Shown here: positions 1 through 5,584 of the stretch, piece after piece
How the letters are laid out: each line of letters opens with the position of its first letter
Position numbering within the stretch: the stretch's first letter is position 1
From: Actinomycetota bacterium
Lineage (GTDB): Bacteria > Actinomycetota > UBA4738
Reading direction: 5' to 3'
Length of the DNA: 9,302 nt
Assembly: GCA_005885025.1 (NCBI GenBank)
Contig: VAYC01000186.1
Location: 1 to 9,302 of the forward strand
Notes under the pieces: generated by a model
The model's database searches: none
What the model saw: the letters and a program-made list of their open reading frames with translations, nothing else
Told to the model about the DNA's origin: nothing
Translations under genes and position numbers: made by a program

Positions 1-1
1 C

Positions 2-1177
2 ATATCTCGCCAGCGGTACTGGGGCGCGCCCATCCCGATCATCCACTGTCCTTCGTGTGGTCTGGTGGCCGTGCCGGAACGCGATCTTCCCGTGCTGCTC
101 CCCGAGGACGTCGACTTCTCGCCGCAGGGGGTATCGCCATTGGCCAGGCACGAGGCCTTCGTCAACGTGGCCTGCCCCTCGTGCGGTGGTCCGGCTCGCC
201 GAGAGACCGACACCATGGACACCTTCGTCGACTCCTCCTGGTACTTCCTGCGGTACCTGTCCCCTCACGACGACCGACAGCCGTGGCCCCCGGAGGCGGC
301 GGAACGTTGGGTGCCGGTGGATACCTACAGCGGGGGGATCGAGCACGCCGTCCTGCATCTGATGTACGCGCGTTTTATCACCAAGGTCCTGTTCGACCTC
401 GGATTGGTGACGTTCACCGAGCCGTTCAAGAGGCTCGTCAACCAGGGGATGGTGTACTTCAAGGGTGGGGCCTTCTCGAAGAGCCGCGGAAATGTCGTCG
501 AACCCCTTCCGCTGATCGAGCAGTGGGGAGCGGACTCGGTCCGCCTGGCCATGATGTTCGCCAGCCCTCCCGAAGACGACATGGACTGGGCCTCCGTCTC
601 GATGTCGGGCGTCCACAAATGGCTCGGCAGGGTGTGGCGAGCCGTGCACCGAGCCGCCGAGGTCTCCGCCGGCGGCGACGGCTCCGCCGATGACGAGCTG
701 CGGCGATTCACCCATCGAACGGTGAAGGGGGTCACCTCGGACCTCGAGCGCATCGGGTTCAACGTGGCGATCTCCAAGCTGATGACCCTCACGAACGAGC
801 TCCAGCACGCTCTGGACTCAGGCGTTCGAGGAGCGGCGGCGCGTGACGCGGCCGAGGGGCTCGTCCTCCTGCTCGCTCCGATGGCCCCGCACATCGCCGA
901 GGAGCTGTGGCACGAGGCCCTGGGTCACTCGACGCTCGCCTCCATGGAGCGGTGGCCGACGTGGGACGAGCGGCTGGCGCGCGAAAACGAAGTCGTCCTG
1001 GTGGTGCAGGTCGACGGAAAGGTCCGCGACCGGATCACTGTGCCTGCGGACGCGGACGAAGCCGCATGCCTGGAAGCGGCCCGCTCCTCGGAGCGGGTCC
1101 GGAGGTACCTGGGCGGTGCCGGTGAGGTCCGGGCGGTGGTTCGGCCTCCCCGCCTGGTCAACTTCGTCACTCGCTAG
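2..1177 (+). CDS. leuS: Leucyl-tRNA synthetase, C-terminal 391 residues (5' end outside window)
   Basis: Class I aminoacyl-tRNA synthetase that charges tRNA-Leu in the cytoplasm. The reading frame is open from the first bases and enters at the family motif SRQRYWGAPIP. Two CPSCG cysteine pairs follow, at about 50-61 and 176-187, then the catalytic-core stretch DTMDTFVDSSWYFLRYL (about 209-259). The KMSKS signature loop is present but degenerate: it reads AFSKS (470-484), followed by RGNVV, keeping the second lysine but losing the first lysine and the methionine. The anticodon-binding helical domain follows, with its MAPHIAEELW segment near 880-911. The C-terminal domain carries VQVDGKVRDRI and ends in RLVNFVTR before TAG. 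These landmarks span the second half of a normal LeuRS, so the gene looks intact here. A hairpin with a pyrimidine-rich tail follows ten bases after the stop, so it probably ends its transcript before comEA. Confidence 0.97.
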   Translation: MSRQRYWGAPIPIIHCPSCGLVAVPERDLPVLLPEDVDFSPQGVSPLARHEAFVNVACPSCGGPARRETDTMDTFVDSSWYFLRYLSPHDDRQPWPPEAAERWVPVDTYSGGIEHAVLHLMYARFITKVLFDLGLVTFTEPFKRLVNQGMVYFKGGAFSKSRGNVVEPLPLIEQWGADSVRLAMMFASPPEDDMDWASVSMSGVHKWLGRVWRAVHRAAEVSAGGDGSADDELRRFTHRTVKGVTSDLERIGFNVAISKLMTLTNELQHALDSGVRGAAARDAAEGLVLLLAPMAPHIAEELWHEALGHSTLASMERWPTWDERLARENEVVLVVQVDGKVRDRITVPADADEAACLEAARSSERVRRYLGGAGEVRAVVRPPRLVNFVTR

Positions 1178-1186
1178 CAGCCTCGC

Positions 1187-1218
1187 CGTGCCGGGTGCGT
1201 CCGGCGCGTTCCCTTCCT
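1187..1218 (+). terminator. Candidate intrinsic terminator after leuS
   Basis: Bases 1187-1194 (CGTGCCGG) pair with 1201-1208 (CCGGCGCG). This gives an 8-bp GC-rich stem with one U-G wobble and a 6-base loop. A pyrimidine-rich tail, TTCCCTTCCT, follows directly. It starts ten bases after the leuS stop, where a terminator is expected. The tail is not a pure T tract, so efficiency is uncertain. Confidence 0.5.
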
Positions 1219-1235
1219 CGATGTGAGCAACTTCA

Positions 1236-1264
1236 CTGACCGACGCGCATGGCTTTGCTAGGGT
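1236..1264 (+). promoter_or_regulatory. Possible promoter for comEA-comEC
   Basis: A -10-like TAGGGT (1259-1264) lies 17 bases downstream of a -35-like CTGACC (1236-1241, 4 of 6 matches to TTGACA). Transcription would begin near 1271, giving a leader of about 70 bases to the chosen comEA start. The rest of the 165-base gap between leuS and comEA is a C/T-rich stretch (about 1270-1320) with no other feature I can support. This is a pattern match only. Confidence 0.35.
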
Positions 1265-1330
1265 TTGAGCTCCCCCCAATCCCTCTCCTCCCTCACATAC
1301 GAGTCTGTCCTTCCCCTCGTTGTCGAGTGC

Positions 1331-1336
1331 GAGGTG
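1331..1336 (+). promoter_or_regulatory. Ribosome binding site deciding the comEA start
   Basis: GAGGTG at 1331-1336 matches the 3' part of the consensus Shine-Dalgarno sequence and sits six bases before GTG 1343. The alternative GTG at 1334 lies inside this motif. The upstream TTG at 1265 has no ribosome binding site and abuts the putative -10 element. The site therefore favours GTG 1343. Confidence 0.5.
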
Positions 1337-1342
1337 GAGGAC

Positions 1343-1978
1343 GTGATCGGAGAGAGGATCCAGGAACGCCTGGGCGGCTTCAGCCGGCGGGAGCTGGCTG
1401 GTCTGGCCGCCGTCGCCGTCCTCATCGTGATCGGAGCGGGATTCTGGTACGTGCGGTCGCTCCCCAGGCCCGTGACGATCCAGACATCCGGCAACGGGTC
1501 GGGGCCCGGCGCAGCCTCGGCCGTCGCCTCGTCTTCGCCCTCGCCCGCCCTGATCGTCGTGGACGTGGCGGGGTGGGTTCGCCGTCCCGGTGTCTATGAG
1601 TTCCACGAGGGAGACCGGGTGATCGACGCCATCCGGCGGGCAGGCGGAGGCAAGCCTCACGCCGATCTCACCAGCATCAACCTGGCGGCGCTCCTCGCCG
1701 ACGGGCAGCAGATCGTGGTGTGGCGGGTAGGCGCGGCGCACGGTGGCGGCGCCCCGATCGGGTCGGGCTCGAACCAGGGGGCCCAGGCGATCATCAATCT
1801 GAACACGGCTTCGCTCGACGAGCTCGAGACGCTCCCGGGGATCGGGCCGGCACTCGGGCAGCGCATCATCGATTACCGGGAGCAGCACGGCCCGTTCCGG
1901 TCGGTCGACGATCTGCTCAACGTGTCGGGCATCGGCGAGAAGCGCCTCGCGGACCTGCGACCGAAGGTCACCGTGTGA
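1343..1978 (+). CDS. comEA: Competence protein ComEA: membrane-anchored DNA receptor with SLBB and helix-hairpin-helix domains
   Basis: Binds incoming double-stranded DNA on the outer face of the cytoplasmic membrane and passes it to ComEC. With the GTG start at 1343 the product is 211 residues, a normal length. A short basic N-terminus precedes one membrane segment (residues about 18-36, LAGLAAVAVLIVIGAGFWY). A Gly/Ser/Pro-rich spacer follows, then an SLBB domain (about 70-129, VDVAGWVRRPGVYEF and SINLAALLADGQQI). The C-terminal tandem helix-hairpin-helix DNA-binding region covers about 151-211, with INLNTASLDELETLPGIGPALG as entry and the second hairpin VSGIGEKRL near 194-202. The stop codon overlaps the comEC start in TGATG, so the two are translationally coupled in one operon. 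The start is not certain: the frame is open up to a TTG at 1265, and GTG 1334 is possible. All domains are intact, although its partner comEC is broken in this sequence. Confidence 0.93.
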   Translation: MIGERIQERLGGFSRRELAGLAAVAVLIVIGAGFWYVRSLPRPVTIQTSGNGSGPGAASAVASSSPSPALIVVDVAGWVRRPGVYEFHEGDRVIDAIRRAGGGKPHADLTSINLAALLADGQQIVVWRVGAAHGGGAPIGSGSNQGAQAIINLNTASLDELETLPGIGPALGQRIIDYREQHGPFRSVDDLLNVSGIGEKRLADLRPKVTV

Positions 1979-2619
1979 TGCGAGCGTGGGCGCTCCCGAT
2001 CGCGGCGGGAGCCTTTTGGACGGGGATCCTCCTGGAGGGGCTGAACCAAGCGAACACCAGACCGGCGACCAGCTTCCTCATCCTCGCCCTCGGTGTCGTG
2101 GGGATCGGGGCCACGCTGGTCCCGGGCGCGCGTGCGCGACTCGGTTCGGCCGTGTGGCTCGTCCTCATCCTTTCCTTCGGGTCGCTGGGGGCGGGGTGGG
2201 CGGGCGTGCGAGACGCCCACGTCCGTGCCTCCCCGCTCGCCGCGCTGGCAGGGCGGCCTGTGACGGTGTTCGGAAGCGTCGATTCGCCTCCCGCGCCGGG
2301 GATGCTCGGGTGGACTACCACCATGGGCGCCGAGTACGTGATCCCGAGAGGCGTCACCGGTCCGGCCGCGGCGATCCAGGTCTCTGACCCCGTGTGGGTG
2401 GAAGGGCACGGGGTTGCACCGAACCTTCATCTTCGGCGCCTACCTTCGCCATCGCGGGTACCCGGCTGTTCTGTCGGCCGATCGGGTCCACGATCGCGGC
2501 CCTCCGAAGAGCTTCCTGCGTCGCCTGGCGAACCGCGTGCGCGGGGCGTTCGGTCAGTCGTTGCAACGAGTTTTTCCCCCGCGAGAAGCCGGGCTGCTCA
2601 TGGGGCTCGCTCTGGGTGA
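1978..2619 (+). CDS. comEC: ComEC N-terminal fragment as literally encoded (213 codons, last third out of frame)
   Basis: As the sequence stands, translation from the ATG overlapping the comEA stop gives 213 residues. About the first 144 are genuine ComEC. They hold a membrane helix near residues 4-22, two more between about 30 and 78 (SFLILALGVVGIGATLV, then WLVLILSFGSLGAGWAGV), and a soluble DUF4131-like region with the VTVFGSVDSPP strand. After the GGGG run at 2410-2413 the protein turns into Arg/Ser/Pro-rich out-of-frame sequence and stops at TGA 2617-2619. Such a product lacks the channel helices and the nuclease-like domain and should not support DNA uptake alone. If the first shift is a sequencing error, this fragment does not exist as such. 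Confidence 0.6.
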   Translation: MRAWALPIAAGAFWTGILLEGLNQANTRPATSFLILALGVVGIGATLVPGARARLGSAVWLVLILSFGSLGAGWAGVRDAHVRASPLAALAGRPVTVFGSVDSPPAPGMLGWTTTMGAEYVIPRGVTGPAAAIQVSDPVWVEGHGVAPNLHLRRLPSPSRVPGCSVGRSGPRSRPSEELPASPGEPRARGVRSVVATSFSPARSRAAHGARSG

Positions 2620-2639
2620 CACCTCCAGGCTCGACCCGC

Positions 2640-4235
2640 TTCCGGGCGACCGGTCTCTCGCACCTCACCGCGGTGTCGGGCGAGAACCTGGCGATGTTCA
2701 CGGCCCCCATCCTGGGAGCCGCCATGTTGCTGCGGCTGGGCCGTTCGGCCCGGTTGCTGGTCGGCGTGGCCGCTGTCGTGTTCTTCGTGTTGCTGACCGG
2801 GGGAGAGCCGTCGGTTCTGCGAGCGGCAGCCATGGCGGGGCTTACGCTGTTGGCGGTGTTCCTGGGGCGTCCCCGCAGCCCACCGGCCATCCTCGCTGGA
2901 GCGGTCCTCCTGCTGCTGGGGAACAACCCGACGCTGGTCTACTCGATCGGCTTTCGTTTGTCGGTGGCCGCTACAGCCGGCATCGCCGTCCTTGCCGGAC
3001 CCTTGGGAGAGCGACTTCGGTGGCTTCCCCGCGGCCTGGCCCTCGCCGCCGGCACCACGATCGCCGCGCAGGCCGGAGTGACGCCTCTTCTTCTCTATCA
3101 CTTCGGTGTGGTGCCGCTGGTCAGCGTCCCCGCGAACCTGCTGGCCTTCCCGGCCGTGGGGCCTGCGATGATCCTCGGTCTGCTCGGGGCTGCGCTCGGG
3201 ACCGTTGCGCATCCCGTCGGGGTAATCATCGGCGCCCTGGCTCGCCTACCCCTCGGCTATCTCGAAGGGCTGGCCCAGCGCCTGGCCCGGTCACCCCTCC
3301 CCTCGGTCACCTCAGCAGGCGGCCAACTCCCGGAGCTGCTGGTGGGACTCTTTGTCCTGGGCGGTTTGGCGTGGTGGGTCCGAACCGGGGCGCGTCTGCA
3401 TCGCCGGGCCGTTGCGGTTGTGCTGTTGGTCCTGCCGCTATTCGTCTGGTCGAGCGCCGTCCGGTCCGGAGCTCCCTCCACCCTCACGGTCACGTTCTTC
3501 GACGTGGGACAAGGCGATGCGGCACTGGTGCGCTCCCCGGCGGGAGCCTCGATCCTGATCGATGGCGGTCCGGACCCCGACCTCGTGGTCCGCAAGCTGG
3601 CAGCACTGGGAGTCAGGCGCCTCGACCTGATCGTAGCGACCCACCAACACGCCGATCACGTCGGAGGGTTGCCCTCCGTGCTCGCCAGGTTCCCGGTGGG
3701 ACTCGTGCTCGATCCGGGCTGTCGAGACGACGCGCCGGCGTACGCCGCGTTCCTGTCGGCCGTCCGGTCCGCTGGTGTTTCGTTCCGGCATCCCCGTTCC
3801 GGCGCAAGCTTCCTGCTGAGTGATGTTTCGGTCCAAGTCCTCGGGCCCGAGCGCTGCTTCGATGGAACGAACTCAGACCCGAACAATGACTCGCTGGTTC
3901 TGAGGGTCGTCGTAGCTGGGAGCGCTGTGCTCTTTCCGGGTGACGCAGAGCAGCCCAACCAGGGTGACCTCCTGCGTGACGAGATCGCGCTCCTCCCCGC
4001 CCAGGTGTTGAAGGTTCCGCATCACGGAGGAGCCACCTCCAACCCTTCCTTCTTCAAGGTCGTGCATGCCGGCGTCGCCGTCGTGAGCGTGGGCCCGAAC
4101 CGATACGGGCACCCGGTGGCCTCGGTGCTCGAAGAGCTTGCCCGAGACGGGATGCGCGTGTTCCGCACGGACCGGTCCGGCGATGTCACCGTCAGTTTCC
4201 GAAGAGGTGACGTCCTCGTGGACACCGAGACCTGA
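2640..4235 (+). CDS. comEC: ComEC C-terminal fragment: competence channel helices plus metallo-beta-lactamase-like domain
   Basis: This is the largest in-frame piece, 531 residues. It opens with the family signature FRATGLSHLTAVSGENLAMF. Several hydrophobic helices follow (Competence domain, about 2700-3450), including GVAAVVFFVLLTGGEPSVLRAAAMAG. From about 3480 comes the C-terminal metallo-beta-lactamase-like domain: FFDVGQGDAALV, the metal-binding HQHADH (3642-3659), NDSLVLRV, LFPGDAE, LKVPHHGG and SVGPNRYGHP. All H and D ligands of the HxHxDH core are kept. In Bacillus-type ComEC this domain has been proposed to degrade the non-transported DNA strand. The frame stays open upstream to a GTG at 2394, but codons before 2640 show no ComEC homology. 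An internal start such as the ATG in ENLAMF could in principle be used. I see no ribosome binding site that decides this. Confidence 0.8.
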   Translation, partial: FRATGLSHLTAVSGENLAMFTAPILGAAMLLRLGRSARLLVGVAAVVFFVLLTGGEPSVLRAAAMAGLTLLAVFLGRPRSPPAILAGAVLLLLGNNPTLVYSIGFRLSVAATAGIAVLAGPLGERLRWLPRGLALAAGTTIAAQAGVTPLLLYHFGVVPLVSVPANLLAFPAVGPAMILGLLGAALGTVAHPVGVIIGALARLPLGYLEGLAQRLARSPLPSVTSAGGQLPELLVGLFVLGGLAWWVRTGARLHRRAVAVVLLVLPLFVWSSAVRSGAPSTLTVTFFDVGQGDAALVRSPAGASILIDGGPDPDLVVRKLAALGVRRLDLIVATHQHADHVGGLPSVLARFPVGLVLDPGCRDDAPAYAAFLSAVRSAGVSFRHPRSGASFLLSDVSVQVLGPERCFDGTNSDPNNDSLVLRVVVAGSAVLFPGDAEQPNQGDLLRDEIALLPAQVLKVPHHGGATSNPSFFKVVHAGVAVVSVGPNRYGHPVASVLEELARDGMRVFRTDRSGDVTVSFRRGDVLVDTET

Positions 4236-4247
4236 TCGCGCCGCGCC

Positions 4248-4253
4248 TACAAT
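4248..4253 (+). promoter_or_regulatory. -10 element for leaderless holA
   Basis: TACAAT, five of six matches to TATAAT, ends six bases before the holA ATG at 4260. A start site seven bases past the hexamer falls on the A of the ATG, and no Shine-Dalgarno sequence precedes the gene. No -35 box stands at the usual 17-base distance. A TGGACA at 4219-4224 lies 23 bases upstream, which is too far. Confidence 0.5.
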
Positions 4254-4259
4254 CGGCCC

Positions 4260-5234
4260 ATGGCTGAGGCCCCGTCCGTGGCGCTCTTCTGGGGTGATGA
4301 CGCCTTCCTCCTGAAGCTCGCCGCGCTCACGCTCTTGGCGGAACGAGGGTCCCAGGCCACCGAAGTGGAGGGAGCCGACTGGCGAGGAGGAGAGCTCTCC
4401 GACTTGGCCACTCCCTCGCTGTGGGGTGAACGACGAGCCCTCCTCGTGACCCGGTGCGAGGGCCTCTCCGACACCGGGCAGCGTGAGCTGAAGACCTATC
4501 TGGGAGGCCCCGCACCCGACGCGCTCTGCGCCCTCACCTTGGTGACCCGAGGGAAAGGACCACCGCCGCTGGCGAAGTCGGTGCAGGCAGCGGGTGGGAC
4601 CGTGCGCCATATTGCGCTGAAGCGCCAGGACCTGCCCACCTGGGTGACGGGACGGGCAGAGATACGAGGGATGAAGATGACCCGTCCGGCCGCGGCGGCG
4701 GTGGTCGGATCGATCGGCGAGGATACCTCGGCGCTGGACCAAGCGGTGGAGCAGCTCGCTGGAGCCTTCCCGGGGCAGACGATCGGGCCCGAGGAGGTCC
4801 GGGCGCAGTTCAAAGGTCTCGGAGAGCAGCGCGTGTGGGACCTGTGCGACCAGGCGTTGTCCGGCAGGCTGTCCGAGGCGTTGGTCACCCTCCGAGCTCT
4901 CCTCGAGGCAAAGGACGATCCGCTGTTGATCCTCGGAGGGATCGCCTCCAGGGTGCGGGACCTGGTCCGGATCCGGGGGTTGCCCGAGCGGATGCCATCG
5001 GCAGAGGCCGCCCGTGCCTCGGGCATCCGGTTCGAATGGCAGGTCCGCCGTTACCGGGAACAGGCCGCCCGGTTCACCGCACGGGAGCTGACCGTTGTCC
5101 ACGGGTGGGTCGCCGAGGCGGATCGGGCCTTGAAGGGTGGCGTTCCCGGGGACGTGGTCCTGCCATCGCTGGTGGCAGTGATGGCAGGGGAGTCCGGGGC
5201 GGCGCTCGACGTGCCGGTCCGAGTGAGTCGCTGA
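4260..5234 (+). CDS. holA: DNA polymerase III subunit delta (sliding-clamp loader)
   Basis: The delta subunit opens the beta clamp ring inside the clamp-loader complex during chromosome replication. The 324-residue length is typical. The N-terminus reads VALFWGDDAFLLKLAALTLLAE, where delta proteins have a degenerate nucleotide-binding fold without a working Walker A motif. The middle holds LPTWVTGRAEIRGMKMTRPAAAAV and the LDQAVEQLA helix. The C-terminal collar region has QRVWDLCDQALSGRLSEAL, then LLEAKDDPLLILGGIASRVRDLVRIR and a final helix ending in DRALKGGVPGDVVL, all in family order. Start: ATG 4260 follows a TACAAT -10 element and lacks a ribosome binding site, so a leaderless message is likely. 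comEC ends 24 bases upstream, so read-through from that operon is also possible. It converges on rpsT with 14 bases between stop codons, as in other actinobacteria. No defects seen. Confidence 0.93.
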   Translation: MAEAPSVALFWGDDAFLLKLAALTLLAERGSQATEVEGADWRGGELSDLATPSLWGERRALLVTRCEGLSDTGQRELKTYLGGPAPDALCALTLVTRGKGPPPLAKSVQAAGGTVRHIALKRQDLPTWVTGRAEIRGMKMTRPAAAAVVGSIGEDTSALDQAVEQLAGAFPGQTIGPEEVRAQFKGLGEQRVWDLCDQALSGRLSEALVTLRALLEAKDDPLLILGGIASRVRDLVRIRGLPERMPSAEAARASGIRFEWQVRRYREQAARFTARELTVVHGWVAEADRALKGGVPGDVVLPSLVAVMAGESGAALDVPVRVSR

Positions 5235-5242
5235 GGAGGGCT

Positions 5243-5269
5243 GCCTCGCTACGAAGAGCTCTGCGAGGC
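5243..5269. terminator. Inverted repeat at the holA/rpsT convergent ends
   Basis: GCCTCGC (5243-5249) and GCGAGGC (5263-5269) form a perfect 7-bp stem with a 13-base loop. It lies just after the holA stop and covers the last codons of rpsT. It could act as a two-way terminator between the converging genes. No T tract follows on either strand, so this is weak and could be chance in GC-rich DNA. Confidence 0.3.
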
Positions 5270-5521
5270 GTTAACGGCTCGGGCCAGTCGCGACTTACGC
5301 CGAGCCGCCGCGCGCTTGTTCAGGGCGCCCTTGGCCACGGCCCGGTCGATCTCTCGCGAGGCGCGCCTCAGCTCGGTTCGGGCGGCCTCGGGGTCGCCCG
5401 CCGCCGCTGTCGTTCGTACCTTTTTCGCGTAGGTCTTGAGGGCGGTCTGCACGGTCTTGTTGCGAAGCTCTCGCGCGGGGTTCTGACGGATTCGCTTGAT
5501 CTGCGACTTGATGTTCGCCAC
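5249..5521 (-). CDS. rpsT: 30S ribosomal protein S20
   Basis: Small basic protein that binds 16S rRNA early in assembly of the small subunit. The product is 90 residues, close to the usual 86-88. The N-terminus, M-ANIKSQIKRIRQN, is the S20 signature. The rest is a Lys/Arg/Ala-rich helical bundle: ELRNKTVQTALKTYAKKVR, then DPEAARTELRRASREIDRAVAKG, then the conserved ALNKRAAARRKSRLARAVNA near the end. The frame is open well upstream, but homology begins exactly at the GTG at 5521-5519. A TACAAT -10 element eight bases before that codon supports this start and a nearly leaderless message. It is the only minus-strand gene inside the plus-strand block. It converges on holA and diverges from lepA. 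Confidence 0.95.
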   Translation of the reverse strand: MANIKSQIKRIRQNPARELRNKTVQTALKTYAKKVRTTAAAGDPEAARTELRRASREIDRAVAKGALNKRAAARRKSRLARAVNASQSSS

Positions 5522-5529
5522 GGGCGAGG

Positions 5530-5535
5530 ATTGTA
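5530..5535 (-). promoter_or_regulatory. -10 element for leaderless rpsT
   Basis: On the minus strand TACAAT occupies 5535-5530, with eight bases between it and the GTG start at 5521. Predicted transcription start is within two or three bases of the start codon. There is no purine-rich ribosome binding site in between (bases read TCGCCC just before GTG). No convincing -35 box. Confidence 0.5.
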
Positions 5536-5570
5536 GCAGCGCGATCCCCGCCGGCCGCCGAGCGGTCGCG

Positions 5571-5576
5571 TACCCT
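5571..5576 (+). promoter_or_regulatory. -10 element for leaderless lepA
   Basis: TACCCT fits the TAnnnT form of a -10 box and ends eight bases before the lepA ATG at 5585. The intervening AGCCGCCG is not a Shine-Dalgarno sequence. With the rpsT element it makes the 63-base divergent region (5522-5584) a two-way promoter. No -35 box stands out. Confidence 0.4.
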
Positions 5577-5584
5577 AGCCGCCG

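Larger units (their letters stand above)
1978..4235 (+). pseudogene. comEC: ComEC/Rec2 DNA-uptake channel gene interrupted by two frame shifts
   Basis: ComEC forms the membrane channel that carries single-stranded DNA into the cell during transformation. Its homology is spread over three frames. Piece 1 (1978 to about 2410) has N-terminal membrane helices and the DUF4131/OB-like region, ending VWVEGHG. Piece 2 (about 2414-2638) is in the next frame and runs from TFIFGAYLRHRG to GLALGDTSRLDP. Piece 3 (2640-4232) is in the third frame and runs from FRATGLSHLTAVSGEN through the competence helices and the metallo-beta-lactamase-like domain. The first break falls at a GGGG run (2410-2413); dropping one G restores the frame. 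The second, after the CCG at 2636-2638, leaves one stray base, and about five residues usually found between the DTSRLDP-type and FRATGL segments are absent. This suggests a deletion of about 14 bases. Together the pieces encode about 750 residues, near the family norm. True pseudogene or assembly error cannot be separated here. Confidence 0.85.

Noticed and set aside
1265..1342. TTG at 1265 as the comEA start, adding 26 residues
   Set aside because: The added residues do not resemble a ComEA N-terminus, the codon abuts the putative -10 box, and no ribosome binding site precedes it. GTG 1343 has a well-placed GAGGTG.
818..1888. Long minus-strand open frame (356 codons) opposite leuS and comEA
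   Set aside because: It crosses two recognisable plus-strand genes and the gap between them. Its product is rich in Arg, Pro, Asp and Gly with no motif. High GC makes long antisense open frames common.
2405..2645. Programmed ribosomal frameshifting as an explanation for the comEC frame changes
   Set aside because: Two +1 shifts would be needed in one gene. The second site also lacks about five conserved residues, and neither site has a recognised slippery sequence with a stimulatory structure. Mutation or assembly error is simpler.
2414..3823. 469-codon plus-strand open frame overlapping comEC
   Set aside because: Only its first 75 codons match ComEC (the middle piece). After 2638 it is an Arg/Pro/Gly-rich shadow of the true frame, so it is not a separate gene.
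3873..5102. Minus-strand open frame of 409 codons opposite comEC and holA
   Set aside because: Both plus-strand genes have clear family motifs there. The antisense product has no recognisable domain and simply mirrors GC-rich codons.
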